Assembly: GCA_965205225.1 (NCBI GenBank)
Contig: CBDBFZ010000003.1
Location: 2,046,001 to 2,110,000 of the forward strand
Direction of reading: 5' to 3'
DNA length: 64,000 bases
Source: Litorimonas sp965205225
GTDB taxonomy: Bacteria > Pseudomonadota > Alphaproteobacteria > Caulobacterales > Maricaulaceae
Shown here: one piece after another, positions 42,843 to 52,606 of the stretch
How the letters are laid out: each line of letters begins with the position of its first letter
Numbering within the stretch: the stretch's first letter is position 1
Made by a program: the position numbers and the translations under genes
The notes under the pieces: model-generated
What the model was told of the DNA's origin: nothing
The model's input: the letters and a program-made list of their open reading frames with translations, nothing else
Database searches by the model: none

Positions 42843-44816
42843 TTAGCTGGGTAATTTGGCCGTCGGCCCCGCCAGTATGCTCCCGCCGCCGCGTTTTGCA
42901 CCTTCGCCGCGTAGCACATCCTGATCAGTTGCTGCGCAGAAAGACAGGACCGTCGCCCCGCGAGCGCGGTCTTCCTGTCCGAGCTGAATGAATTCCAGAG
43001 TGCCTTCCGGTTTCTTGGCAAGGATGAGGTCAAGATTATCGCCGCGATCACGATAGAGATCTTCGAGTGTATACTCATCCGACAGTTTGGTGACGCGGAA
43101 GCGCCAGCCAGACCACCAGTCCCGGGTGAGGGCGTCGAATGATCGACCCCGTGAGGTCAGCGTCTGTCCGCGCGATGTGTAGGCAATACCCGCATCTTCT
43201 GCGTCGTCATTATCGTCATTATTAATGATCTGGAAGACACGGTGACGTCCTAGTTCCGGGGCGAATTCGACACTGACAAGCGAGTTATAGGCTTCATTGG
43301 GCGTCGCTGCGATCAAGTAATTGAACTGCGAATGGTCGAGTGAGTAATCGGCATTCTCGGACAGAACTTCGCCAAAGAATGTATTGTGCCCGTCCAAGCG
43401 CGCGGCCCGCAGGCGACGCCAGTTTGTGTCGGCGATCAGCACACTGATATTCATGTCGCGAAGGGCCTTGGCGAGTCCGAGTGACCAGGGGTTCGCGCCG
43501 ACGATCAGCACGCCATCGCCGCCACCGGCGCTTTGTCCCAGAGCCTTGGCGAGCGGCCCGATGAAGAATCCGGCAAAGATCACGGTTACGCCGACAAGGG
43601 CAAAGGCGAGCGGGACGAACAGCGCGCCTTGGTCCAGTCCAAGAGCTTGCAATTCGGCGGCGAAGAGACCGGCCACGGCCACGGCGACAATACCGCGCGG
43701 GGCAATCAGAGCGATGAGAAGGCTTTCACGCCAGTCCAGGCCCGACCACAAGGTCGACAACATGACGGCGATGGGCCGGACTAGGATCATCATAGCCGCG
43801 ACAAAGGCCCAGACCCGCCATTGCCATTCCAGCAGGATGGCTTTCAGCACGGCAGGAGTCAGGGTTGCGGTCAGGATGACGAAAACGCCCGACACCAGTA
43901 TGATGGTAATGGTTTCCTTGAATCGCCGCATTTCGACCTGAGCCGCGAATTTCAGGTTCGCCATCGTCATGCCCATGGCAGTCACGGTCAGGAGTCCGGT
44001 TTCATCCGCCAACTTGTTGGACAAAACATAAACGGCGAGCACCCAGGTCAGCATGACTGGAGCTTTGAGATATTCCGGAATATGTCCGCGCCGGAACGAC
44101 CAGGCCAGCGCGTAAGCGGACGTGATGCCGACCACGAGACCGAAGATCGCAGCAAAGGCCAGCCGTCCAAAAATCGCCGTAGCACTGACGCCGGTCAGCT
44201 GAAAGACGATGATTTCATAGCCGATGACAGCAAATAGAGCGCCGACCGGGTCATTGACGATGCCTTCCCATTTCAAGACATTGGCGGGCCGATGTTTGAG
44301 GTTAGCCTGTCGCAGAAGCGGCATGATCACGGTCGGGCCTGTCACCACGAACAGCCCCCCCACCATAATGGCGATGAGAAGCGGCAGTCCGACAATGTAG
44401 TAGGCCGCCGCAGTCCCTAGGACCCAAGCGATTGGTCCGCCAAGGAAGACCATCCGCATCACGGCATGGCGGGCATCGCCCAGATCCCGGAAGCGCAGGT
44501 TCAACCCACCTTCAAACAAAATGATCGCCACCGATAGTCCGACAAGTGGTCGGTAGAGACTACCGAAATCATTAACCGGATCAAGCCGGAAGGGCGTGAT
44601 AATCGTGCGGGCCAGATCGGGTATATTGAGCTGCAGGAGCGCCCCGAGCAAGGGTCCGAATATCAGTCCCGCAACAGCCATCAGCACAATGGCAGGGCGT
44701 TGCAGACGCCAAGCTAACCATTGCGCGCCAATGCCCAGAACGCCGATCAGGGCAATCTTGATCGGAAGGCTGAACGCAGCATAATGCGCGGCGTCGGCGG
44801 TTAATGAAGTGGCCAT
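42843..44816 (-). CDS. CPA1-family Na+(K+)/H+ antiporter with C-terminal nucleotide-binding domain
   Basis: A 657-residue inner-membrane transporter. About 12 helices occupy residues 1-420, with the ion-exchange motif in KWEGIVNDPVGALFAVIGYE (Asn-Asp pair of NhaP/CPA1), a helix GGLFVVTGPTVIMPLLRQ (broken helix with TGP) and LIALIAPRGIVAVAVAGLFA (conserved Arg helix). The C-terminal cytoplasmic part (about 440-650) starts DGVLIVGANPWSLGLAKALRD, a Rossmann NAD-binding RCK/TrkA-N-like domain, so gating by nucleotides is likely. It exchanges Na+ or K+ for H+ for pH and salt balance, consistent with marine life. Next to it lie IS remnants on both sides. Confidence 0.9.
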   Translation of the reverse strand: MATSLTADAAHYAAFSLPIKIALIGVLGIGAQWLAWRLQRPAIVLMAVAGLIFGPLLGALLQLNIPDLARTIITPFRLDPVNDFGSLYRPLVGLSVAIILFEGGLNLRFRDLGDARHAVMRMVFLGGPIAWVLGTAAAYYIVGLPLLIAIMVGGLFVVTGPTVIMPLLRQANLKHRPANVLKWEGIVNDPVGALFAVIGYEIIVFQLTGVSATAIFGRLAFAAIFGLVVGITSAYALAWSFRRGHIPEYLKAPVMLTWVLAVYVLSNKLADETGLLTVTAMGMTMANLKFAAQVEMRRFKETITIILVSGVFVILTATLTPAVLKAILLEWQWRVWAFVAAMMILVRPIAVMLSTLWSGLDWRESLLIALIAPRGIVAVAVAGLFAAELQALGLDQGALFVPLAFALVGVTVIFAGFFIGPLAKALGQSAGGGDGVLIVGANPWSLGLAKALRDMNISVLIADTNWRRLRAARLDGHNTFFGEVLSENADYSLDHSQFNYLIAATPNEAYNSLVSVEFAPELGRHRVFQIINNDDNDDAEDAGIAYTSRGQTLTSRGRSFDALTRDWWSGWRFRVTKLSDEYTLEDLYRDRGDNLDLILAKKPEGTLEFIQLGQEDRARGATVLSFCAATDQDVLRGEGAKRGGGSILAGPTAKLPS

Positions 44817-44964
44817 TCGAGGTCCGTGACGGCGCGGGCGAACCCGCTATAACGACAATGCTCTAGCGTTTGGTGTTCGCGAGGGGAAGCGGGGAGACAG
44901 GCTTTACCACCGCTTGATCAGTGAATTATCAGAATGTCAACCACGTCGTTTTCAAACGTGACAG

Positions 44965-45252
44965 GCCATAACGGGTACGGGAAAGGGCTGATGGCGATCA
45001 CAATCCGCCAGGCGCAGGCTGCGGGGTGCATGCCCATGGCCAATCTCAGCGACAAGTTCCGCCGCCTCGTTTTCTATGAGCGACGACGGGCCGTAGCCTG
45101 ACTCCGCCCAAAATCCCGAAATACCTGCTTATGCGGGCCAAAATACGCCTGTGGACACGCATTCGTCGCTCTATGAAGCCCAGACCTGAGAGCCGACTAT
45201 AAAATCCGCCTCTATACTGGCCCAAAAACCCCGTTCTTCGAGGTGTTCAGTT
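44965..45252 (+). mobile_element. 3' remnant of an IS5-group element
   Basis: From about 44970 the plus strand repeats, with changes, the last ~290 bp of copy a: GLMAITIRQAQAAGCMPMAN, LSDKFRRLVFYERRRAVA, the 3' untranslated part and the right end GAGGTGTTC at 45252. The element's left part is gone. Its right end abuts a broken gene. Confidence 0.8.
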
Positions 45253-45563
45253 GCATGCAGAGCATGGGCTATACGCTGGAGACCGAGTTAAGCAGTGAGA
45301 TGCTGGCCATGCTTGATTATGGCTCGGCTGAGACGACGGATATGGTTCTGATGGCCGAGACGATTGTCAAAGTGAACGGTCCGGCGCTCATGGGCACCTC
45401 AATGGTAACATAGACGACCAAGACTAAGACGCAATTCGGTGATGTCCTGGAGACGGTGAAAATCTCCGCCAACAAATCCTATGACATTGTTACGGTCACG
45501 GATGAAACAGTGAAGGTTAGTGAAGCGGCCGAACTGAAAGCGGACGTGCAGCCATCGCCTTAA
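45253..45563 (+). pseudogene. Truncated gene of unknown function
   Basis: Directly after the IS5 remnant the plus strand keeps one reading frame (QSMGYTLETELSSEMLAML, then DYGSAETTDMVLMAETIVKV) that meets a TAG near 45411 and goes on as KTQFGDVLETVKISANKSYD to the TAA at 45563. A helical, Lys/Thr/Glu-rich protein; a phasin-like relation came to mind but is not supported by a clear motif. The 5' end was removed by the IS. It is convergent with the SDR gene, whose stop lies at the same position. Confidence 0.4.
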
Positions 45564-46441
45564 AGGGAGCGTCTGGAAGTCAGTATGGCTTTCAGACCAT
45601 CTTGATATGTCTTCAAACGCGGCTCCCACTCAAGCCGTACCCTTGCCCGTGAAATGTCCACACGCTTGGACTCCATGTAGAAGCTTCGGGCCATGTCCGA
45701 GACAGACGGGTCATTGAGGCCAACAATTGGCGGAACCTCGCGTCTGATCAACCTTGAGGCATAGCGCAGCACATCGCCGGGCGCGGCCGGGTGGCCGTCA
45801 GCGATATTGTAGATATCCTGCGGACTGGGCCGGACCATTGAGGCCATCAGAGCCGAGACAATATCGTCAATATGGATGCGATTGGCCACATGCCCCGGTG
45901 CGTCGATGATCTGGGCGCTGCCGTCGGCGATTTTTTCGAACGGTGCCCGGCCCGGCCCATAAATGCCGACCAGCCGGAAGATTTGCGTGTGCGGATAGGC
46001 TTCGAGCCACGCCAGTTCGGCACTGGCACGGCGATATCCCCGGTCCAGTCCCGGCGTCGGCGCTTCCCCTTCAAACGCCCACTGCCCGGCCCGGTCACCA
46101 TAGACAGAGGTGGCGGACAGATAACCGATCCATGTTGCGCGGCTCTGAGCGTGTCTCAGCGCCGCGAGCGTAGGCTCTGACCCATCGCGGTCCGGCGGGA
46201 CAGAGATGAGGACGATATCGGCCTGTTCAAATGCCTTGTGCATGTCCGCCGACCCGAACGGGATGTCCCCGCGGTTTCGTGATGTGTGCCGAACCGCAGC
46301 GCTAGCGCGCTTCAGGGCAGGCGTAATCGACCTAGCGACGTAACCATATCCAATCAGCAGCACCGCCGCACCTGACAGGGATACAGATGGCGAAGACGTC
46401 GGAGGTAACTGCAATGTAACGCGCGGGCGCATTGTCGTCAT
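45560..46441 (-). CDS. NAD(P)-dependent SDR-type epimerase/reductase (YeeZ-like)
   Basis: A 293-residue Rossmann protein of the extended SDR (atypical, YeeZ-like) group. The dinucleotide motif is AAVLLIGYGYVARSITPAL, with ADIVLISVPPDRDG, IGYLSATSVYGDRAGQW (the catalytic-site Tyr-containing region, here YGD rather than YxxxK), then FRLVGIYGPGR and a C-terminal substrate part. The first ~20 residues MTTMRPRVTLQLPP are an extension. The missing YxxxK in its usual place is normal for the atypical group. It is divergent from the TPR gene, with only 27 bp between start codons, and convergent with the truncated gene. Confidence 0.85.
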   Translation of the reverse strand: MTTMRPRVTLQLPPTSSPSVSLSGAAVLLIGYGYVARSITPALKRASAAVRHTSRNRGDIPFGSADMHKAFEQADIVLISVPPDRDGSEPTLAALRHAQSRATWIGYLSATSVYGDRAGQWAFEGEAPTPGLDRGYRRASAELAWLEAYPHTQIFRLVGIYGPGRAPFEKIADGSAQIIDAPGHVANRIHIDDIVSALMASMVRPSPQDIYNIADGHPAAPGDVLRYASRLIRREVPPIVGLNDPSVSDMARSFYMESKRVDISRARVRLEWEPRLKTYQDGLKAILTSRRSL

Positions 46442-46468
46442 GTTTCCTCAACCTCTATAGCGCCTGAT

Positions 46469-47164
46469 ATGAGACGTCTTTCCCAAACTCTTCTTTCAGC
46501 CGCTGCGGGCCTGCTGGCAAGCGCAGCCTTTGTGTCGACCACAAATGCCGCAGATCGGACAGAGGTGCTTGATACCAGGCATAAAGCCTGTCTGGAACGG
46601 ATCTTCGACGATCAGGAGATGGCTCTGGAAGAGGCGATGATCTGGCGGGATCAGGGCGGAGGCCGCCGAGCCCGCCATTGCGAAGCGATGGCGCTGTTTG
46701 CACTCGGACATGAGGACGAAGCCGCGTATCGGCTCGACGAGTTGGCCGCAGGTGCGGATGGGGGCTCCCGGGAAATGCGGCGGAATTTCCGCTCAGAAGC
46801 CGCAAATTTCTGGCTGGCGGCTGCTAATCCCGAAAAAGCCCATATGTCGGCCACGGCAGGGTTGGAATATGATGATGAATTTTCTGATCTCCGAATTGCG
46901 CGCGCGCGGGCAAATGTGATGCAAGGCGAATATGAAGAGGCTGAAGCGGAATTGAGTTTTGTAATTTTCCAGAACCCACAACATGCTGAAGCGCTACGGT
47001 ACAGGGCCGATGCACGATTGCGTCAAGATCGGCTCGTGGCCGCGAAGGATGACATTGAAACCTCGCTGGAAGCCGATCCGACCTCGGTCGAGACGGCGCT
47101 GCTGCGCGGTCATATCAACGAGGCCATCCGCCTGTCCGAACAGGAAAAAACGCTCAGCGAATAG
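46469..47164 (+). CDS. Exported TPR-repeat protein
   Basis: A 231-residue protein with a Sec signal peptide (MRRLSQTLLSAAAGLLASAA, cleavage likely after NAA) and two to four tetratricopeptide-like helix pairs in residues 60-225 (HCEAMALFALGHEDEAAYRL; ANVMQGEYEEAEAELSFVIF; ALRYRADARLRQDRLVAAKD). Such periplasmic TPR proteins act as scaffolds. No partner genes in an operon: the next gene is a broken VOC protein. Its start lies 27 bp from the divergent SDR start, so promoters overlap the 5' codons of both. Confidence 0.82.
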   Translation: MRRLSQTLLSAAAGLLASAAFVSTTNAADRTEVLDTRHKACLERIFDDQEMALEEAMIWRDQGGGRRARHCEAMALFALGHEDEAAYRLDELAAGADGGSREMRRNFRSEAANFWLAAANPEKAHMSATAGLEYDDEFSDLRIARARANVMQGEYEEAEAELSFVIFQNPQHAEALRYRADARLRQDRLVAAKDDIETSLEADPTSVETALLRGHINEAIRLSEQEKTLSE

Positions 47165-47243
47165 AGACCTTTCGATTTCTGCTCTCCGTTCTGATGCGAG
47201 ATTGATTGCGCTACGCTGCTCCTATTCGAAAAGGAGACGATCA

Positions 47244-47700
47244 TGATTGCCTATACCACTATCGGTATAAACGACATGGACAGGTCCAAGGGTTTTACGG
47301 TGAATTGCTGTCGGAGCTGGGCGCAAAACCGGTTGGTCGTTTGATACATTGTGATTGGCGGCATCATTCATGATAATCCTGCGTAATTCGGCTAGCAGTA
47401 TGGGCCTGACAGGAAACACCTCTAATCGCGATATTAAGTTCCTAAAGGAGTCAGTCGCCGGGCTTGAAAAAACGGAAGAGGGCAACAGAATCATATTGGA
47501 GGCATTCAAACGCCTTCAGCAACGCGCAAGAGACGTGTACAACGAGTATCAGGACTATCTAGCCAAAAATAACTACGATGTGACAGGTTGGCGCTATCGG
47601 AGCCGGAATGGGCAATTATGGGATACGCCGTGGCACTGGGTCAGCCAAACTTCGCGATCTGGATGGCAATAAGATAGTTCTCTTTGCGGCCAACAGTTAA
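47244..47700 (+). pseudogene. VOC/glyoxalase-family gene split by inserted sequence
   Basis: With AAGGAG 7 bp upstream, the ATG at 47244 starts MIAYTTIGINDMDRSKGF, then after a 1-base shift YGELLSELGAKPVGR, the N-terminal half of a VOC (glyoxalase/bleomycin-resistance) domain. The final 20 codons, KLRDLDGNKIVLFAANS to the TAA at 47700, are a typical VOC C-terminus. Between about 47340 and 47600 lies sequence that does not fit: a plus-strand piece reading NRDIKFLKESVAGLEKTEEG and RARDVYNEYQDYLAKNNYDV, of unknown source. The gene is dead. The insert lacks visible IS ends. Confidence 0.65.
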
Positions 47701-47716
47701 GCGAAAATCAAGCGGT

Positions 47717-50110
47717 TTACTCCGCGTCAGGCAGATTCAGCGTTTCAAGGAAGAACCCCAGGATCTGTCTGTCACGGTGGATTTTGGAGCTGCTCGCTCG
47801 GAAACCGTGCTTTTCGCCCGGATAGGTCATCAGACGTAAATTGTGGCGGCCAGCCTTCTGCATGGCATCCATGAATTTCACAGTGTGACGGAAGATAACG
47901 TTATCGTCGGCCATGCCGTGTATGACGAGAACCGGTTCGGTCAGCCCATCAATGTGCGGAAAGATGGAACCCTTTTCATAGGCTTCTGCCGTGTAGTTCG
48001 GATGATTGGGCCTCGGATCACCGAGATAGCGTTCCGTATAGGCCGTGTCATACAGAGCCCAATCCGTGACGGGCGCGCCTGAAACACCGGACGCATAGAG
48101 GTCGGTCTGACCTAGCATCATCAAGGTCATATAGCCGCCATAGGACCACCCATAAACGCCCATCCGGTCTGGATCGATAAAGTCCTGACTTTTGAGCCAA
48201 TTTGCGCCTGCCCGTTGATCGATCACTTCAGCACGTCCAAGCGCCCGGTAGAGTACATCCTCAAACGCCTTGCCGCGATTGGTACTCCCACGGCCATCCA
48301 GCGCAAAGACGACGAAGCCATGATGGGCGAGCATCCGGGCGAGGTGTTTACGTTCCCACCGGTTCATCACGCGCTGCACGCCTGGTCCGCCATAAACGAT
48401 CGTGACGGAGGCTCTGCGTTCGCCCGGTTTCAGATCGAGAGGTTTGAATAGCGAATAATGGAGATCTGAGCCGTCTTCCGCGCTCAGCGTGCCATATTCC
48501 GGTGCGATATGGCTATCAAGGTAGGGGGCATAGGGGTGATCCGCGCCGAGGGTATTCTCAGACAGCCAGATTAAAGGCGTCCCATCAGCTTCGAATACGC
48601 GAACCTGTGAGGGTGTATTATCATTGCTGTAAGTCCCCAGATAGCGCGTGCAATCGGAGTTGAATGACGCGCTGTACTGGCCTTCGCCCTGAGTTATCTG
48701 TGCGGCGAAAACCCGTTTGTCGGTCGTGCCCTCTTCGCCCTCATCCGCCAGGACTTCCATCGTCTCGACTTTGAACAGGTGAGTGGAGAGCGGGCTATCC
48801 TTCCAACCGGTCAGATAGATGAACCCATCGCTGGCGTCGCAGCGAATGCTGTCGACGATAATATCAGACGGTGTCAGCTGCTGCGCGCCGTTTTCGGTGA
48901 TCTCATAATATCGCCGGGTGCCGTCGCGTTCGCTGATCATCCGCAAACCGCCTTGGACCGCCGTGAAATCCGACCGAATGTTCAGCCAGGTCTCGCTCGT
49001 CTCCTGATAGAAGACGTCGGCTGTGTAATCTGATAAATCAATGCGGTAGATGGTATGTGTCTTGTGATCACGGCTCAGTACGCCCGCAAGCAGGGCGCGG
49101 CTATCCGGTGACCATGATATGCGCGTCAAATAAACGTCTGTATCGTCACCAAGATCAACCCACCGGGTTGCACCGCCAGTCACTCTGACAACGCCTAATT
49201 TTACGGTTGCATTATCGGTCCCGGCAAACGGGTATCGCTGATCGATAGTAGTGATGCCGTCTGGTCCGATATTGGCGCGTGTCTCGATTTTTATCGGGCT
49301 TTCATCGATCTGTGTGTAGGCGGCGTGACTTGCATCAGGAGACAGCCAATATCCTGTCGAGCGGTCGAGTTCTTCCTGTACGACAAAAGACGCCGTCGCG
49401 TTTCGCACTGTATCTGTCGCGGTATCCGTCAGTTGACGCTCCAACCCGCTTGCCAACTCCTTTACGTAGAGCTCATTGTTGCGCACATAGGCAATCAGTG
49501 AGCCGTCATCGGCGACCTTCGGGTCTGTCTCAAAGCTGGCTGTCGCGGTGACCTGGCGGGACTCACTGGTTGTTGGATTGTAGAGAAAAATGTCACCGCC
49601 GAGAGGGAACATCAACAGATCGTCGCCGACCCAGCTATAGTCGACAATGCCCGACGCATATTGACGCGCGCGCTCACGGCGGTTCTTTTCTTCTTCGGAT
49701 AACGTTTCGGGTGCACCGAGCAGATCGGTCGAGCTGACCAGCAGGCGGCCTTCACCGCTCTCAATATCATAGGCCCATAGATCCTGCTGCAATGCGTCAT
49801 CCTCTCGGCCTTGCAGGACCGTGACGAAGTCTCCGCTGGGGGCGATGCGCGCGAGCGTCAGGGACGGCCCATCCAGTCCAGAACCGTTATGGAGTCGTTC
49901 GGGAGTCAGTTTCCCGGCGCCCGGATCGGCAGTAAGGTAGTTACGGCGCTGTGCTCGCGGTGTGAGGGCTTCAGATGCGGCTTGCTGCAAGGCTGAAACC
50001 GTGTCGTTCGTGCTACTGTCATTCTGTTCCGGCATCTCATCGGATGATGCACCGGAACAGGCCGTGAGAGCTGCACCAAGCAGGAATGTGGTTAGAAGAC
50101 GAAGACGCAT
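47717..50110 (-). CDS. S9-family (DPP IV-like) prolyl peptidase, predicted lipoprotein
   Basis: A 797-residue serine peptidase of the S9B/DPP IV type that removes X-Pro dipeptides in the periplasm or on the surface. Signal peptide with lipobox LTAC (Cys18). The N-terminal ~530 residues form the beta-propeller (YSWVGDDLLMFPLGGD, SYIAYVRNNELYVKE-type blades), and the C-terminal alpha/beta-hydrolase has GWSYGGYM (nucleophile Ser, about residue 653), HGMADDNVIFRHT (Asp, about 735) and EKHGFR (His, about 768), so the catalytic triad is complete. Its start is 157 bp from the divergent trkH-like gene. Confidence 0.92.
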   Translation of the reverse strand: MRLRLLTTFLLGAALTACSGASSDEMPEQNDSSTNDTVSALQQAASEALTPRAQRRNYLTADPGAGKLTPERLHNGSGLDGPSLTLARIAPSGDFVTVLQGREDDALQQDLWAYDIESGEGRLLVSSTDLLGAPETLSEEEKNRRERARQYASGIVDYSWVGDDLLMFPLGGDIFLYNPTTSESRQVTATASFETDPKVADDGSLIAYVRNNELYVKELASGLERQLTDTATDTVRNATASFVVQEELDRSTGYWLSPDASHAAYTQIDESPIKIETRANIGPDGITTIDQRYPFAGTDNATVKLGVVRVTGGATRWVDLGDDTDVYLTRISWSPDSRALLAGVLSRDHKTHTIYRIDLSDYTADVFYQETSETWLNIRSDFTAVQGGLRMISERDGTRRYYEITENGAQQLTPSDIIVDSIRCDASDGFIYLTGWKDSPLSTHLFKVETMEVLADEGEEGTTDKRVFAAQITQGEGQYSASFNSDCTRYLGTYSNDNTPSQVRVFEADGTPLIWLSENTLGADHPYAPYLDSHIAPEYGTLSAEDGSDLHYSLFKPLDLKPGERRASVTIVYGGPGVQRVMNRWERKHLARMLAHHGFVVFALDGRGSTNRGKAFEDVLYRALGRAEVIDQRAGANWLKSQDFIDPDRMGVYGWSYGGYMTLMMLGQTDLYASGVSGAPVTDWALYDTAYTERYLGDPRPNHPNYTAEAYEKGSIFPHIDGLTEPVLVIHGMADDNVIFRHTVKFMDAMQKAGRHNLRLMTYPGEKHGFRASSSKIHRDRQILGFFLETLNLPDAE

Positions 50111-50266
50111 GGTCGAAGGCTCCGATGGACGAGATGTGTATCATCTCTGCGTTTACGCTGCAGTCCGGGGAACCGCAACTCTGTTGCCAGTGGTGCGAGA
50201 TCGGAGGGGATCAGTCAACAAAGCTATTGTCTTGCCAGTTTCGGATTAGCGTCCGATAAGCTGCCC

Positions 50267-51730
50267 ATGCCGGACCTGCGTCCCGTTTTCTTTGTTATCG
50301 GGCTTATGGCGTCGGTCATAGGGTTCCTCATGTTTGTCCCGATGGGGGTCGATTGGTTCTATGGCGACCGATCCTGGCAAGCGTTTGCTATTTCCGGCGT
50401 CATTGTCACGCTGATTGGCGGGGCACTGGCTACGGCGACTTACACACCTAAGCCTGATCTTCGCGCGCGAGGGGCGTTCGTCTTGACAGTCTTTTCCTGG
50501 ATTGTTTTGGCGATCTTGGCGGCGCTGCCCTTTCTGCTTGATCCGGTTCGCCTATCGCTGACCGATGCGCTATTCGAAGCGACCTCCGGGATCACGACAA
50601 CGGGTTCGACCATATTGACGGGGCTGGACGATATGCCGAAGGGCATCCTGTTGTGGCGGGCCATGCTTCAATGGATTGGCGGGATCGGAATTATCGTAAC
50701 GGCTATGGCGATCCTACCGATGCTCGGGATTGGCGGGATGCAACTCTTTCGTCTGGAAAGCGCTGATATTGGTGAGAAAATCCTGCCACGTGCGCAGTCA
50801 ATCGCCCTGACAATCGCGTTGATCTATCTCGGTCTCACGGTCGCTTGCGCATCCGCTTATATGTGGATCGGGATGAGTGGTTTTGACGCCTATGCGCACG
50901 CCATGACGACAATTGCGACGGGCGGCTACTCGACATCCGATGCGTCCATGGGCGGATTCATGGATGATGGTGCGGACATTGTCTGTATGATTTTCATGAT
51001 ATTGGGAGCGCTGCCCTTCGGCATGTATATGCTGATGGTTCGGCGCGGGCAGTTTGGCGCGCCGTTCCGCGACCCGCAGGTTCGAGCCTTTCTGTCCGTC
51101 ATCACCATGCTCAGCCTGCTCGTTCTGGTCGGATTGGTGGTGTCGGGCGCACAGGATAGCGAACTCGGCCTGCTGCATTCGCTGCGCCTGTCCGCATTCA
51201 ATACCATCTCCATCATTACAGGAACAGGCTACGCCACGGCTGACTATATGACGTGGGGTACACTTGCTGTTGGTGCATTTTTCTTCTTCATGTTCATTGG
51301 TGGATGTGCCGGATCAACTGCCTGTTCGATCAAGATTTTCCGCTATCAGGTCGCAATGGAAGCGATGCGCGCCTATCTGTTCCGGATGTCGCGACCCCAC
51401 GCGATTACGCCCATGCGGTATGGCGGACGGCCATTACCGGACATGATCGTCTACTCCGTTCTGGGGTATTTCTTCCTATTCTTCGTTATGGTCGCTGTGA
51501 CCGCAGGTGCGCTCAGCGCGATCGGGCTTGATCCCGTTACGGCCTGGTCAGGTGCAGGGAGCGCCGTTGCGAATGTCGGACCGGGACTCGGTGACATTAT
51601 CGGGCCGAGCGGAACCTATCAAGACCTACCGGAAACGGCGAAATGGGTCCTGCTCAGTGCGATGATCATCGGCCGTCTGGAGATTGTTACGGCTCTGGTC
51701 ATTGTAACGCCAGCTTTCTGGCGCGCATAG
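50267..51730 (+). CDS. trkH: TrkH-family potassium uptake protein
   Basis: A 487-residue transporter with four M1-P-M2 repeats. The pore-loop Gly residues are visible in ATSGITTTGSTIL, TTIATGGYSTSD, ITGTGYATADY and SAVANVGPGLGDI, as expected for TrkH/TrkG. The N-terminus starts MPDLRPVFFVIGLMASV. K+ import by TrkH needs the cytoplasmic NAD-binding TrkA; it is not seen in this window. Promoter in the 156-bp gap shared with the divergent peptidase. The C-terminus is complete and the next feature is an IS427-type element inserted at a CTAG 45 bp downstream. Confidence 0.95.
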   Translation: MPDLRPVFFVIGLMASVIGFLMFVPMGVDWFYGDRSWQAFAISGVIVTLIGGALATATYTPKPDLRARGAFVLTVFSWIVLAILAALPFLLDPVRLSLTDALFEATSGITTTGSTILTGLDDMPKGILLWRAMLQWIGGIGIIVTAMAILPMLGIGGMQLFRLESADIGEKILPRAQSIALTIALIYLGLTVACASAYMWIGMSGFDAYAHAMTTIATGGYSTSDASMGGFMDDGADIVCMIFMILGALPFGMYMLMVRRGQFGAPFRDPQVRAFLSVITMLSLLVLVGLVVSGAQDSELGLLHSLRLSAFNTISIITGTGYATADYMTWGTLAVGAFFFFMFIGGCAGSTACSIKIFRYQVAMEAMRAYLFRMSRPHAITPMRYGGRPLPDMIVYSVLGYFFLFFVMVAVTAGALSAIGLDPVTAWSGAGSAVANVGPGLGDIIGPSGTYQDLPETAKWVLLSAMIIGRLEIVTALVIVTPAFWRA

Positions 51731-51842
51731 GCCCTTCAGCGGCATTGTCAGCGAATTCTCCTTTGAACGAATGTGCTAGGTCGTAGTGAAGAATTAACTT
51801 TTATTTTCTATAATGTTCCTTCATTTTGTCAGGAGCGCACAT

Positions 51843-52223
51843 ATGTCTGGTTATCAGGAACTTACGGATGAACAATGGAGCCGTTTAAAGCCTTATTTGC
51901 CTTATGGGAGCACAGGGAAACCGGGTCGCAACGCCAATAACAGGCTTTTCATTGATGCTTTGTTGTGGATGGCCCGTTCGGGCGGGCGTTGGCGCGATTT
52001 ACCCGAACGGTTCGGGCGTTTTGACAGTGTCAAACGGCGTTATTATCTCTGGGTTGAGGCCGGGGTTTTAGAAGATGTCTTTAAGGCCTTGCGCACTCAC
52101 GCTGATCAAGAGTGGCTGATGATGGATGCCACAATTGTGCGGGCGCATGCCCAAGCGGCCGGGGCGCGGCATAAAAAGGGGGGCCTGATGCCCACGCATT
52201 GGGGCGTTCCAAGGGCGGCCTGA
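51843..52223 (+). CDS. IS427-type transposase OrfA (copy 3)
   Basis: A 126-residue OrfA with AGGAG before the ATG. It includes WMARSGGRWRDLPERFGRFD and MMDATIVRAHAQAAGARHKK (first catalytic Asp). Overlaps OrfB by about 25 bp; a run A5-G6 at the KKGG codons may be the -1 slippage site, giving the fused transposase. Confidence 0.88.
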   Translation: MSGYQELTDEQWSRLKPYLPYGSTGKPGRNANNRLFIDALLWMARSGGRWRDLPERFGRFDSVKRRYYLWVEAGVLEDVFKALRTHADQEWLMMDATIVRAHAQAAGARHKKGGLMPTHWGVPRAA

Positions 52224-52606
52224 CGACAAAAATACATGGGCTGACAGATGCATTGGGTTTAGCTCTGCGCCTGATAGCAACGGGCGGGCATTGTAGCGAA
52301 ATGACGCAAGCCGCCGCCTTATTGGCAGGGTTTAAGGCGGATCATGTCTTGGCGGATAAGGGCTATGATGGCCGGTGCGTTATAGACGCGGTGAATGAGA
52401 GCGGGGCTATGCCCGTTATTCCGTCCCGAAAAAATGCGCGCAAGCCAAGGCAAACTGATATGGCTTTGTATAAGGAACGTAATATTGTCGAGCGTTTCTT
52501 TGGCTATCTCAAACAGTTCCGGCGTGTGGCTACGCGCTATGACAAGCATATCCAAAACTATATGGGCTTCGTCTATATCGCAGCTATCAAAATCTGGCTC
52601 AAATGA
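52199..52606 (+). CDS. IS427-type transposase OrfB (copy 3)
   Basis: A 135-residue C-terminal part: GLTTKIHGLTDALGL, VLADKGYDGRCVIDA (second Asp), IPSRKNARKPRQTD and ERNIVERFFGYLKQFRRVAT (Glu), with the family end. The TTG at 52199 probably is not a true start; expression is expected by frameshifting from OrfA. Confidence 0.86.
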   Translation: MGRSKGGLTTKIHGLTDALGLALRLIATGGHCSEMTQAAALLAGFKADHVLADKGYDGRCVIDAVNESGAMPVIPSRKNARKPRQTDMALYKERNIVERFFGYLKQFRRVATRYDKHIQNYMGFVYIAAIKIWLK

